This document shows, piece by piece, positions 20,501 through 28,367 of a DNA stretch of 64,000 nucleotides. The position numbers were made by a program, and so were the translations under genes. Source of the stretch: Chrysopilus asiliformis (lineage: Eukaryota > Arthropoda > Insecta > Diptera > Rhagionidae); contig OZ035961.1 of NCBI GenBank assembly GCA_964034945.1, forward strand, positions 71,225,931-71,289,930. Direction: 5' to 3'. Below the pieces are notes generated by a model. It saw nothing but the letters and a program-made list of their open reading frames with translations, had not been told where the DNA came from and ran no database searches. Every line of letters starts with the position of its first letter. Position 1 is the first letter of the stretch.

Positions 20501-23203
20501 CGATTTTGATTATTCTTTTTTTTAAAGGAAAGCTATCTGTAGATGTGTCCACTTTACTTTTTTCCCATCTATATAATAAAAACTGTAAGGGGGACAATTT
20601 TTGTAATTTTGGATTTTCTCAAAAATATTATCATACATTGATGTATTTGGTCGTATAATACTGATGCCAAAAATGACATTTTTATACCCGTATGGTGAAA
20701 CCAAAGGATATATTAACTTTGCCTTACCGTTTGTAACGCCAAGACCCCGTCATCACACATAAAAATGTATTACACCAGTGTGTTTAGAATGATAAACAAA
20801 ATTGATTTTTGCATGTCCGTCTGTGGCGCGAATTGCGGGCGCACGGATTAAGCTAGAGACTTGAAATTTTGTGCAGATCCGTTTTTCGCAAAATGCGAGG
20901 CTAAGTTCGTTAATGGGCAAAAATGAACCATTAGGGGGTACCCCCCATACGAACGAAAACGTTTTTTGCGAATATCTCAAAAAACGGTACATCTTATCTA
21001 AAAAGTCCAAGAACAAAAGTTATTTAGGATATGATTCTAAATAAAACTCCCATACATCAAAATCCTATTGGAACAAATTTAAAAAATCTTATTGGAAAGT
21101 TTGACTTCAAAGTGGAATTTTGATACAACTGTTCAAATTTTGATAGGAATATCACTATACGAGTTTCTAATAATTGCCAGACTGGCAATTATAGCTCCGT
21201 CTGTCTGTATGTCGGTCGGTCTTTCTGTCTGTTTGACTGAATGTTCGTTCCGGCATCACGCAAAAACGGCGCGGCCGATTTTCATCAAACTTGGCACACA
21301 GGTACAGTTATTGACAGAATAAGGGATCTGATTCTTTTTGATGTCAATCCCCGTTTCTTCTGATATCTCTTACTCAAGGGTGTCGGATCCAGTTTAATAG
21401 CAACCATGAGAGAGGTCAGCCCGCAGGGAAAATTTTTGCTCACTAATATCTACCCCTCCTTTTTATGTATAGCTAACGATGGTATCTTTTTTCGGGCAAA
21501 AAACAGTATATTTCACCTAAAAATTTAAAAAAGCAGTAAATCGATTTGAAAAAACATTATTTTTCGCAGTATAAATTTTATTCAATGAAAATTTGTGTCT
21601 TTGCTTTTAATTTCGACATTTTTATTCTTTTAAATTAACAATGGAAAGCAAAATCAAAGTAACGCGTTCTGAAGAAGGATGAATAATGACAAGACAGTAA
21701 TCGATGGGGAAAGGAAGAAGCGAATCTATATGACATGTTGCCATCAATACTTAGCTGTTCGTCGTTTGAATGTATTTACACTTGCCATGTGTTGCCACTG
21801 TTTTGTGTTGCCACTGACGTTTTGCATTGCTATTAATAAATTTGAATTTCGAAACGTTAAAGAATTAAAGTTTTCTGAGTATTTAAATACAGTATTTTGG
21901 GGAAAAAAGCAATTATGCAGTATTGGAGTCTGAAAAACAATATAATACTGCGAAAAACAGTATATATACATACCATCGTTATGTATAGCCCTCACCTGCT
22001 ATCTTCTGCAATTCTAAAGGGATTTGGTGCTTCAATGTATGACATGAATTAAAAAGAATAACATTTCCCACAATATTGTCTTTCCCCGTATGGATAACCA
22101 CCTTTTACCGTTATTGAATATATTGTAAGTAAACAGTACGATTTTGTAATACACCGTTGGGTCACAAAGAAAAATGTCTCTAAAAAAATTTCCCTTTTTT
22201 GGGTTAACTATATGCATTTGACTCGAGGCCTAAGGCCGAGTAAAGAGGAAGGCGAGAGCTGAAATATATTTAAATAATTTTACGTAACATCTCCATACAT
22301 CAAATTCCAACAATTCAAGCGCGAGGGGCGAGGCCGAGTAGTTGTGGAGGCCGTAGGCCGACGGGGGCAGGGAGGCCGATGGCCGACCTGCGGAAGGGGG
22401 ATGAACCGCGAAGCGGTTCGGGGCGCAGCCCCTAGTAACATTTAAACGTTATAAATACATCAGAAAATGTGGAATGGTTTGTCAATTTTCTAATATTTTC
22501 TTCTCACACTTATGTTGTAATTGTGTGGAATTTCTTGCTATTATTTGAGGTTGCAATGTCGCGATCTAAATCTGTGGACTACGCGTTTAAAAATTATTGT
22601 CAACTAACTATTTTTAGTATTTTACCCCTGCAAAACAAATTTGAGTGCGTATAATTGAAGATACATATAGGGCAAAAAACCAAAACAAAAATTTTAGTTG
22701 AATTTTTCTTTTCAGCCAAGTGCGAAGCTTGCAGATCCCATTTGTACAATATTCTTCTCAGTTATCGTTATGTTAACCACTATTAAAATCATGAAAGAAT
22801 CAATTCTCGTCATTATGGATGCTGTTCCATTATCCGTTTCATATACAAAAGTGGAATCTGACTTGAATGCTATCGAAGGAGTTAGGTAAGAAACTCTTAT
22901 AAAAAAATCATATTAGCATTATTTAATTATTTTTTATTTAGATCTGTTCATCATTTAAACATATGGAGTCATTCAGTTAATCATCATTTATTAATGGCTC
23001 ATCTGACTATCGGTAATTTGTTTCAATAATATTTAGCAGCAGCAAAGGGCGAATGAAAATGTATTTTTTTAAAAATTTCAGATGATGTTACTGATTGCAA
23101 TGTTATATTAAAATCAGCTTGCTTCATTACGCAGCGCAAGCACAACATCAAACATAGTACCTTTCAAATCGAAAGGCAACATGAAGCACGAACAAATGTA
23201 TAA
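3054..23203 (+). CDS. Zinc transporter, CDF/SLC30 (ZnT) family, ZnT35C/ZnT2-like, 9 coding exons
   Basis: Membrane Zn2+/H+ antiporter moving cytosolic zinc into vesicles or out of the cell. Coding exons: 3054-3179, 8953-9093, 9155-9317, 10726-10879, 10970-11254, 11324-11486, 22716-22885, 22942-23012, 23082-23203. All joins are GT..AG and in frame; total 1395 bp, 464 aa. The ATG has an in-frame TAA 15 nt upstream. Seen: TM2 motif TDAAHLMSD (H110, D114) and TM5 motif HVFGD (H323, D327), the HD-HD zinc site; a His-rich loop HSHSHLHSHS at about 209-218 after TM4; and a cytosolic C-terminal domain in the last three exons. The family is clear. The paralogue assignment (ZnT35C rather than ZnT33D or ZnT41F of Drosophila) is inference. 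Introns 1 and 6 are very long and full of transposons; introns 2, 4, 5, 7 and 8 are 56-90 bp. A further 5' non-coding exon is not excluded. Confidence 0.92.
3180..4232 (+). other. ZnT intron 1, first part, nothing recognised
   Basis: The donor GTGAGT follows the first coding exon. The stretch is AT-rich with scattered weak inverted similarity (for example TTATCGA near 3427 and 3834) but no clear element. Confidence 0.5.
4233..5202. mobile_element. PIF/Harbinger-type non-autonomous element, TAA duplication
   Basis: Inverted ends CACAGGGACTACATTGAC (left) and GTCAATGTAGTCCCTGTG (right), with subterminal GGTATACCAG repeats, flanked on each side by TAA, the target duplication typical of PIF/Harbinger. 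No transposase frame was recognised. A second element is nested at 4330-4816. Confidence 0.7.
4330..4816. mobile_element. Nested MITE, TAA duplication (Harbinger-type)
   Basis: The ends AGCTCGGTTTAGACGAGACA and its diverged mirror (right end ..GTGTATAAACCCTGCT), with the shared inner word CAAGTAACT(T/C)GCGGCAAG, mark a 487-bp element. TAA lies on both sides (4327-4329 and 4817-4819). It sits inside the 4233-5202 element, so it inserted later. Confidence 0.65.
5206..5713. mobile_element. MITE, TAA duplication (Harbinger-type), adjacent to previous one
   Basis: The ends CAGCCGTCGCACACTT and AAGTGTGCGACGGCTG are perfect mirrors. TAA flanks both sides (5203-5205 and 5714-5716), and the left TAA is shared with the 4233-5202 element, so two elements used the same target trinucleotide. 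The interior is rich in TTAGCT/AGCTAA palindromic words. Confidence 0.75.
5717..6240 (+). other. ZnT intron 1, no feature seen
   Basis: AT-rich. It contains repeated purine/pyrimidine phrases of the TTCCGCCAAAATT type around 5960-6120, which may be a degraded repeat. Confidence 0.4.
6241..6792. mobile_element. MITE with long inverted ends and TTAA duplication
   Basis: GGTAAGGATACACGA at the left is mirrored at the right by TCGTGTATCCTTACC, and the mirror extends inward about 40 bp. TTAA flanks both sides (6237-6240 and 6793-6796), as in piggyBac-type targets. The interior is made of repeated GGTCTCCGGAGAC-like palindromes. Confidence 0.7.
6803..7115 (+). pseudogene. Relic of a non-LTR retrotransposon pol C-terminus (LOA/R1/Jockey type)
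   Basis: Translation shows the C-terminal end typical of these pol proteins: ITGH near 6835, then a conserved H..RMG block, then a Cys-His zinc knuckle (INCKFCEG, about 6898-6921), then LCTGPGLARSRLKFL. Stops are present in frame upstream (TAG near 6827, TAA near 6861), so it is dead and 5'-truncated. It ends near 7108, shortly before AATAAATTT. The clade is uncertain. Confidence 0.6.
7186..7390. repeat. Cluster of GAGCA-N-TGCTC palindromic words
   Basis: The words AGCATTTGCTC, AGCATATGCTCC, GAGCAAATGCTC and GAGCATTTGCTC occur at least six times in about 190 bp, in both orientations. They could be an eroded palindromic repeat. No ends are defined. Confidence 0.5.
7577..7642 (+). repeat. ~35-bp direct duplication
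   Basis: The phrase GTTTAAGGCAGT(G/A)CGTGGCGTCATTG occurs twice in tandem. Confidence 0.7.
7643..8952 (+). other. ZnT intron 1, last part, nothing recognised
   Basis: AT-rich, with no element ends or coding blocks recognised. It ends with the polypyrimidine acceptor TCTTTCTTACAG at 8952. Confidence 0.5.
9477..9605. mobile_element. Short hairpin MITE
   Basis: In ZnT intron 3. GGCCTATTATGGAATACGAT (9477) is mirrored by the end at 9605, arms about 30 bp, total 129 bp. The ends resemble the GGCCTATTG end of the element at 40665-41367. Confidence 0.75.
9777..10447. mobile_element. MITE with CATAAAATACGTNAC ends
   Basis: The left end CCTATCCATAAAATACGTGA is mirrored by GACGTATTTTATGAATATGG at the right, imperfectly, over about 24 bp. 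The 670-bp core is non-coding. It lies in ZnT intron 3. Confidence 0.55.
11650..12906 (+). repeat. Seven-copy tandem array of 177 bp (59 codons), open in one frame
   Basis: The anchor AAGATGGCAGCTGACCATCC recurs at 11693, 11870, 12047, 12224, 12403, 12580 and 12757, spaced 177 bp apart except once 179. Since 177 is 3 x 59, + strand frames stay open across several units and encode a repeating peptide with KMAADHPPAVPRQKRAYVHE and CTTKVKPELVQKLARGHKNR. One unit carries a C-to-T making TAA at 11918 (end of the first open frame at 11920); the 179-bp unit shifts frame near 12260. The array is in ZnT intron 6 in sense orientation. It may be a young satellite or a remnant of a repetitive protein gene. 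No family was recognised. Confidence 0.9.
12990..13760 (+). repeat. Dispersed repeat, copy 1 (uninterrupted by LTR element)
   Basis: Matches, in inverted orientation, the sequence at about 58907-58827, 58213-57749 and 52988-52745. Shared blocks: GGATTCGTATTGAACCA near 13055, the CAGGGGTTGCTGGTGGCAGC phrase near 13155, and ACCAATTCGTTTATTT near 13738. This copy shows the empty target ATTCACTTC/GTTGATC (rc) of the Mag-like retrotransposon. It lacks about 610 bp present in the other copy between the first two blocks. Confidence 0.75.
13800..14310 (-). mobile_element. Diverged (old) DINE-1-like copy
   Basis: Same order of landmarks as the young copies but heavily mutated: CGTTTTCGAGA phrases, the 'ggtccgattttgcc' middle, ATTTCTAGCTCAATCC, a GACAGACGGACAGAC block at about 14157-14213, then 'ccctggtgtagttcatttttgtg'. 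It indicates an older subfamily. Confidence 0.55.
14940..14977 (+). mobile_element. Helitron-like 3' terminus
   Basis: Hairpin ACCCGGGCAACGCCGGGT followed by a short tail ending CTAA before T, the form of a Helitron 3' end (hairpin then CTRR, inserted before T). The 5' end was not located; sequence from about 14320 may belong to it. Confidence 0.5.
14995..16067. mobile_element. pogo/Tigger-like non-autonomous element with TA duplication
   Basis: The left end CAGTAGACGCACGTTTATAT is mirrored by ATATAAACGCGAGTCTACTA at the right (last base mutated), with TA on each side. 'gttcatataa' words are repeated just inside both ends. The interior holds no intact transposase. A second inverted-end segment at about 15178-15945 (GCGGTCCACACGCT / AGCGTTTGGAC type ends, diverged) appears nested. 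Confidence 0.65.
16068..16705 (+). other. ZnT intron 6, no feature seen
   Basis: AT-rich sequence between a pogo-like element and a Helitron-like element. No ends or coding blocks recognised. Confidence 0.4.
16706..17059 (+). mobile_element. Short non-autonomous Helitron
   Basis: Begins TCCGTATATATAAAAGCC after an A and ends AAGCCGGCAACGACGGGT..AATCTAG before a T: 5' TC, 3' hairpin, CTAG and A^T target are all present. 354 bp, no coding. The last 11 bases (GTGTAATCTAG) are tandemly repeated just after it. Confidence 0.7.
17298..18150. mobile_element. TIR element split by a DINE-like insertion
   Basis: The left arm TTGAGGCGTTAAAAACTAGA is mirrored by TCTAGCTTTTAACGCCTCAA at the right and the match continues into the GTGGGTTGG block (about 38 bp). 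A full DINE-like copy (17349-17963) sits just inside the left arm. Confidence 0.7.
17349..17963 (+). mobile_element. DINE-1-like element, full copy
   Basis: Runs from the head hairpin (ATACCC..GGGTAT) through a ~95-bp (GTCY)n block (about 17483-17577), the GGTACC palindrome near 17692, to the tail stem-loop and TTTTGTTATG. Confidence 0.8.
18303..19905. mobile_element. Cluster of four joined DINE-1-like copies
   Basis: Head fragment (about 18303-18391, + sense) joined directly to a reverse copy (18392-18933), then a forward copy lacking its head (18934-19351), then another forward copy (19351-19905). The junctions are exact: a head ends at 'ttagaattataaa' and the next base begins an inverted tail AACATAACAAAAGC. 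The same kind of junction is seen at 25026. Confidence 0.75.
20178..20277. mobile_element. pogo-type MITE, TA duplication, copy 1
   Basis: 100 bp with ends CAGTAGAATCCCGATAATTC and mirror, TA on both sides. The related copy is at 61448-61620. Confidence 0.8.
20681..21199 (+). mobile_element. DINE-1-like copy inside the Helitron
   Basis: Head hairpin to tail stem-loop with the microsatellite reduced to a few bases. The tail is fused to a different GTCTGTCTGT stretch at 21199. The inverted Helitron copy carries the same insertion, so it was present before the Helitron copies separated. Confidence 0.75.
21481..21978. mobile_element. Small inverted-end element within Helitron
   Basis: The ends AACGATGGTAT are mirrored, and inside them the words ACAGTATAT and TTTTCGCAGTAT recur in mirror image. 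The same segment is at about 47271-47766 in the second Helitron. Confidence 0.5.
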
Positions 23204-23806
23204 AACGAAAGATTAACACAAAAAAATCCAGTCAGTAAAATAATTCCTTTTAATTAATATAAAGTTTTTTTTTTGTTTTACTTTATGTATTAAAATTTCT
23301 TATTCAACTGGCAAGTTACTTAAACAGACATTTTGTCAGTATTTTTAAAATTTGTATGAAATCTATTTATAGTATACGAAAGTAAATTATATTTTCTCTA
23401 AATTGGTATATTGTTTCATTTAATTAAACATAGAATCTTTGAAAAACAGGAAAACTAACTAATGTTTCACTTTTCATACATCATACAGAACTCGTAGACC
23501 CAAATAAAACCTGGGTCTGCCAAACCCTAAATAAAATACGAAAACCGAGCACTTAAGGTAGTTGGCCTGAGAATTCCCTCAATTTTCATGTAGCAACACA
23601 AGAATTCGTCAGTTGTCAATTTAAATTAAATAATAAAATACATTTCAATTTGTTTTCGCGTTTGATTGTATCGCGTTTGATTGTATTACGTTCCAAGCTG
23701 AATTTGATCAAAGTGGATCTTCAAAACTTTATTTTTATAAAGTTTGTGTTAAAAAGTATGAATAAGGGTTATAAGTGCTTGTTTTGTATAAAAAATGTGT
23801 TGTAAA
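23204..23806 (+). other. ZnT 3' untranslated/downstream region
   Basis: Follows the ZnT stop codon. AT-rich with several AATAAA words (about 23528 and 23630), any of which could serve for polyadenylation. It contains a short direct repeat of CGCGTTTGATTGTAT at about 23657-23690. Confidence 0.45.
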
Positions 23807-24834
23807 ACATAACAAAAGCTATAATTGCCAATCTGGCAATTATTGAAAACCCGTATGGTGATTTAACCCTCATCCGTATCTCATTTAAAGTTACTTAAAA
23901 GTATTTCATGTGTCAAATTGACACAATACCAGAAAATCCCATATTTTTAGTGTTAATTGTAACAAAATTAAGTTTTCTCGATTGATCATTATTTTTTTTA
24001 TTGAGAAAAGCAAAAAAAAATAATTTGTTCTTATTAATAACATACAAAATTACATAAAAAAGGAATCAAGAAAATTGAATGTTGGTTCCACATTCTTCAC
24101 AAATTGTGAAACGGTGAGATGGACAAGTAGATTTTACACATTTATCACATCGTACACTGTGGACATTGGAATTAGATTTTTTTTTTTTGGAAACAATGGC
24201 AAATTGTATTTCTGTTGATACTATTTCAATTCAAATAAAAAATGTGCATGAAACATCTTGTTGGCGCAGCGTAATGTTTAAGTTTTTACCATTGTGTCAA
24301 TTTGACACATGAACGACAGATCAAGGGGATTTTTTGTACAGCGACCATGTGACACCTAACGGTAAAGCCAATTAGAAAAATTAAAAATTCATATACGATT
24401 TTTACCTTGCGCCAAAATCTCAGATCAATTTAATAAAAAAAACAAAGAAATAAGTGGATTTGAATTCGAAAATTGTGTCAAATTGACACAAAATACGGAT
24501 TAGGGTTAATTGAACGGCGAACAGTTGTATGAAAATTCCACTTTGAAGTCAAACTTTTCAATACGATTTTTTAAAATTTATTCCAATCGGATTTTGATGT
24601 ATGGGAATTTTATGTAGAATCATATCCTAAATCACTTTTGCTCTTGCACTTTTTTGATAAGATGCACCGTTTTTGAGATATTCGCAAAACTCGTTTTCGT
24701 TCGTATGGGGGATACCCCCCCTAATGGTCCATTTTTGCCCATTAATAAACTTAGCCTTGCATTTTACGATAAACCAATCTGCGCAAAATTTCAAGTCTCT
24801 AGCTCAATCCGTGCGTTCGCAATCCGCGCCACAG
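23807..24834 (-). mobile_element. DINE-1-like copy, head missing, carrying a piggyBac remnant
   Basis: Begins with AACATAACAAAAGC and the stem-loop, is interrupted at its TTAA (23863-23866), resumes at 24510, and stops at 'gcgccacaga' before the microsatellite. Confidence 0.75.
23867..24505 (-). mobile_element. piggyBac-like internally deleted element, TTAA duplication
   Basis: The ends CCCTCATCCGTAT (left) and ATACGGATTAGGG (right) are mirrored and flanked by TTAA on both sides; uninterrupted DINE copies show a single TTAA at this spot. On the minus strand around 24192-24078 the frame ends ...VRCDKCVKSTCPSHRFTICEECGT..., the Cys/His-rich C-terminal domain found in piggyBac transposases. The catalytic part is absent. 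Palindromic TGTCAAATTGACA words occur near both ends and at 24294. Confidence 0.8.
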
Positions 24835-24910
24835 AAATCCGTATTTCGTGAGTTAATATTGATCTATTTAGGTTTGTGCGGGAAATCGTAAACATTTTGG
24901 CAACACCACT

Positions 24911-25026
24911 TTTTATACCCGTATGGTGAAACCAAAGGGTATATTAGATTTGCCTTACCGTTTGTAACCCCAAGATCCCGTCATCACACAAAAAAATGAA
25001 TTACACCAGTGTGTTTAGAAGGATAA
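24911..25026 (+). mobile_element. DINE-1-like head fragment
   Basis: Head hairpin through 'gtgtttagaaggataaa', then joined directly to an inverted copy. Confidence 0.75.
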
Positions 25027-25575
25027 AACATAACAAAAGCTATATTTGCCAATCTGGCAATTATTGAAAACCCGTATGGTGATTTAAGTGAATGGCGAAC
25101 AGTTTTATCAAAATTCCACTATGAAGTCAAACTTTCCAATAAGATTTTTTAAAATTTGTTCGAATCGGATTTTGGTGTATGGGAGTTTTATGTAGAATAA
25201 TATCCTGAATAACTTTTGTTCTTGGACTTTTTTGATAAGATGCACCGTTTTTGAGATATTCGCAAAAATAGTTTTCGTTCGTATGGGGGGTACCCCCCCT
25301 AATGGTCCATTTTTCCCCATTAACGAACTTAGCCTCGCATTTTACGAAAAACGGATCTGCGCAAAATTTCAAGTCTCTACCTCAATCCGTACGCCTGCAA
25401 TCCGCGCCACAGACAGACGGACGGACAGACAGACGGACGGACATGCAAAATTCAATTTTTTTTATCATTCTAAACACATTGGTGTAATTCATTTTTGTGT
25501 GTGATGACGGGATCTTGGCGTTACAAACGGTAAGGCAAAGTTAATATACCCTTTGGTTTCACCATACGGGTATAA
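25027..25575 (-). mobile_element. DINE-1-like element, full reverse copy
   Basis: Tail stem-loop first, GGTACC palindrome near 25291, a short GACA/GACG block at about 25410-25442, head hairpin at the right end. Confidence 0.8.
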
Positions 25576-25883
25576 ACATATGAGACATATTTTCCGGTCT
25601 CGCTCCATTTTGCAGACGTTTTTGCACTCACTGGATACGTTTTGACCGGGCACGTAACATGGTAACAGAAAATCGGTGTTATTCACGATTAGTTCATAAA
25701 GCAATTGAAATGAAACCAAACAATCCTTCGGTTTTGTGTACAATATTTAAAATGGAGTGGAATTAATTGAAACTGCATTTAGTTCGTAGAAAACAAATAT
25801 TTCATTTCAAAATAGAAAAAAAACAATAAATCAAAACATGAAATCCATTGTAGAAAAACTTATATAATATTTATAAACGATTT

Positions 25884-26372
25884 TTAGCCTTTAGTTTTCT
25901 TAGTTTTAGGTACAGGCGCAGACGGATTTTCGCCCTTGTAAAAGTCCTTCAACAAATCCATAGCTCTCTCAGCTTCAACACCTCCACGAACAGATATTTC
26001 ACAATTGAGTATTTTATTTACATCAAGAACTGTGGAACCGCCAAACCGATCGTTTGCACAGCCGTAAATTATTTCCTTAACCCTTAGCCGATTGAGGGCA
26101 GCAGTACACATAATACACGGTTCCACAGTTACAATTACAGAGATTTCGGGGAAGACAGATTCTGAATTCAATTGATTTTTATTACAAAACTCAAATACTT
26201 TATCGACACAAATGAATTCAGCATGGCGAGTAGCGTTTTTAGTTGCATTTACGAAATTCCCACCGGAGGCTATTATTTCGTTTTTATAAACAAATACGCA
26301 TCCGACAGGGACTTCCCCAATTGAAAGCGCTGATCGGGCTTCATCCAGCGCTGCTTGCATAAAACTTTCCAT
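25884..26372 (-). CDS. ADAT2: tRNA-specific adenosine deaminase subunit, ADAT2/TadA family
   Basis: Catalytic subunit that, with ADAT3, deaminates the anticodon wobble A34 to inosine in several tRNAs. The frame is a single 162-codon exon. Zinc and catalytic residues are visible: HAE (H50, E52) and PCIMC (C86, C89), with EVPVGC near 20-25 and the family-typical GCANDRFGG at about 104-112. The C-terminus is a short basic Lys-rich tail (PKTKKTKG), common in eukaryotic ADAT2. Length is slightly below the usual 170-190 residues. It lies 55 bp downstream of the SMUG1 stop on the same strand, with no room for a normal promoter plus terminator. Confidence in family is high; ADAT2 rather than a bacterial-type TadA follows from the eukaryotic setting. 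Confidence 0.9.
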   Translation of the reverse strand: MESFMQAALDEARSALSIGEVPVGCVFVYKNEIIASGGNFVNATKNATRHAEFICVDKVFEFCNKNQLNSESVFPEISVIVTVEPCIMCTAALNRLRVKEIIYGCANDRFGGSTVLDVNKILNCEISVRGGVEAERAMDLLKDFYKGENPSAPVPKTKKTKG

Positions 26373-26427
26373 TAGGAGGATTTGTTGAAGGAATTTTATA
26401 GGAACAAATATTTAGATCTTAGCTTAA

Positions 26428-27469
26428 TTACAAAGTGTTCTTCAGGTATTTGAGTAAATCGTTGGTCTCGAAAAATATCTTAGCTTTCTCCGGCCAATTT
26501 GTGTTGTTCAAGCTTCTTGGACTGGGATGGACAAGCGGTAGGATTTGCGTTTCGGGATGGGTCTTCTCAAACGATTTTAAGCAGTCCTTAACGTAGTTTC
26601 CGATTGGAATGATTATTTGTGGGGAGACGAGATGGATCTCTTTTTCCAAGTACTTCAGGCAGATGTCCTTAATTTGTTTTTTGGCATCACCCTGAACAGT
26701 TTTTGCGTTAAAAATGGAAATCAAATCAAATTTAAACTTACTCGCAATTCGCTGGGAGTGATATTCTTTCCTGCTTTATCGTAGAATACCAATGGGCAGA
26801 AATTGTGGACGAAGCACTGTCTGGAGAAGGTTTCGAGATCGCCAGATAATTCAAGTAGAACCGTCCAGATTCTGTTGCCACTGGGCTCTTCAATTGTACA
26901 CTGCGAATGTGCTTTTTTAGTGTGGATGGAGACCTGACATTTATTCTGGAATTTATACCTGTAATCCGTTAATCGGTCGTTTGGGGTGACAATTCTCCGG
27001 CTGTTCCACTTCCCCTTCGAGTTTCATCCAGTCTCGGACCGTTTTTATATTACCAAAGGGAATCTAATGTATAAATGAATTTATTAGTGCGGAAATATTA
27101 GCTAGATTTCACGTTGGAAAGAGGTAAACAATAAAAATGATGCACCCCAGTTTGTGCCATTCCATTTGGTCCTGGATTCATCCCGACAAACAAAACTGGT
27201 TTACGTGAATCTAGGAATTTCTTTAAATATTCACAATGCAAATATTCACAATAAACGATCGGATTTATCGTGTATTCGATTCTAGATTCAAATTTCACGG
27301 AGTTTAATTCGTCGTTTAGTTCGCATTCGATGTCATAGAAGCTTTTCCAGAAAGGATTACTGAAATGTTTCGAAGTAATGGTGTCCTGTTTGCCTCCTTT
27401 TTGGGGACTTTTATTCGGCGCTGCTTCCGGTGGCGGAGTATCGTCGAGTTTCAATTTCTTTTTCAACAT
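26428..27469 (-). CDS. SMUG1: SMUG1 uracil-DNA glycosylase, 4 exons
   Basis: Removes uracil and oxidised pyrimidines from DNA to start base-excision repair in the nucleus. Exons on the minus strand: 27469-27146, 27063-26959, 26900-26742, 26691-26428; all phase 0 with GT..AG introns (82, 58 and 50 bp); 283 aa. Motif 1 is GMNPGPNGMAQTG continuing across the first intron as IPFG; motif 2 is HPSPRS near the C-terminus. FVHNFCPL in exon 3 and HPKRPINGL in exon 2 are also typical of SMUG1. A basic Lys-rich N-terminus (MLKKKLKLDD) may help nuclear entry. The start is the first ATG of the open frame. The close downstream neighbour is ADAT2. Confidence 0.92.
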
Positions 27470-27997
27470 CTTGACAAGTTTTCTTAATTCTATAATCCGA
27501 AATAGTGAAAAAATTGAAATAATTTGAGTTTTTTCTGCTGTTGATGTTAAGATTTGTAATGACTATTATTATTAACTCTATTTTTAACTGCCGTGAAGTT
27601 AGCGTTAACACTGCCGTGAAGTTAGCATTAACTAGTTAGCACTAAGTTTTTTAGTTCCCATGCTCGCCGCTGCTGTCAGTTAATTCGAATGTTCGCCGCC
27701 TCGTTATGCCCGCCGCAGCAAGCGACCAAAATGAAAAATATTACGAATCGGAACCAAAAAAGTTACGATAAGTATACAGCCGCAGAACGAAACATAGTAC
27801 AAACTTAATTTTTTACTATGTTTTAGCCCTTCTCCTGCCGGTTAATTTCTTGGGTTTCGTAAATCGCTCGGCCCCTCACGAGCTGAGATATGGGCAAAAA
27901 TTTGAACCCTCGAAAATAATCGATATTTAAGAGGGCTCAAAATGATTTTTCCCGAAAATGGGAAAACTTCCCACCTCAATTTTTTTATATGTTTTAG

Positions 27998-28367
27998 CAC
28001 AAATAATATACAGATGACCAGAGCTCAAAGAAACTCATGATACAATTTTTAACGATCAGCCGACAGAAGATCAGCCGACAAAAGCTTTTGACTTAAATTT
28101 TGAGCGAGAGTGGAGAGATAGTTTCTCGTCAAATCGTATGCCCAACACACGCAAGTGAATGTAATAAATGTGTTGAATTTTTTGTATGAGTGGCGCGGCG
28201 GTGGGGTTGTATAAAACAAGTTTACAAAAGCTTGAAATCATCTCAAAAGAACCGAAGACAAGGTTCTCTCCCAGAGGAAAAAGTTTTTCGGCTTTTAAAA
28301 GCTCGCTTGATTTGGTTTCATATAACATGGTTTTCTTTGAGCTCTGTTCATCTGTATATTATTTGTG
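27998..28367. mobile_element. MITE in the foldback left arm, 7-bp duplication GTTTTAG
   Basis: The ends CACAAATAATATACAGATGA are mirrored over about 36 bp. GTTTTAG lies on both sides (27991-27997 and 28368-28374), and the other arm repeats show this word once, proving the insertion. 370 bp, no transposase. Confidence 0.85.

Larger units (their letters stand above)
20436..22435 (+). mobile_element. Non-autonomous Helitron, copy 1 (2.0 kb, carries nested repeats)
   Basis: 5' end TCTATATATTTAAAAGGC after A; 3' end made of two consecutive palindromes (GAACCGCGAAGCGGTTC, GGGGCGCAGCCCC) running into CTAG before T. It carries a DINE-like copy (20681-21199), a GTCTGTCTGT-rich stretch, and a small inverted-end element (21481-21978). 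An inverted relative lies at 47237-48901, and a 5'-end fragment at about 50640-50813. Its small ORFs look non-coding. Confidence 0.75.

Noticed and set aside
21679..21933. 84-codon ORF with several Cys residues
   Set aside because: Lies inside the palindromic insert of the Helitron; the matching segment at 47300-47600 does not keep it as a conserved frame, and no domain is seen.
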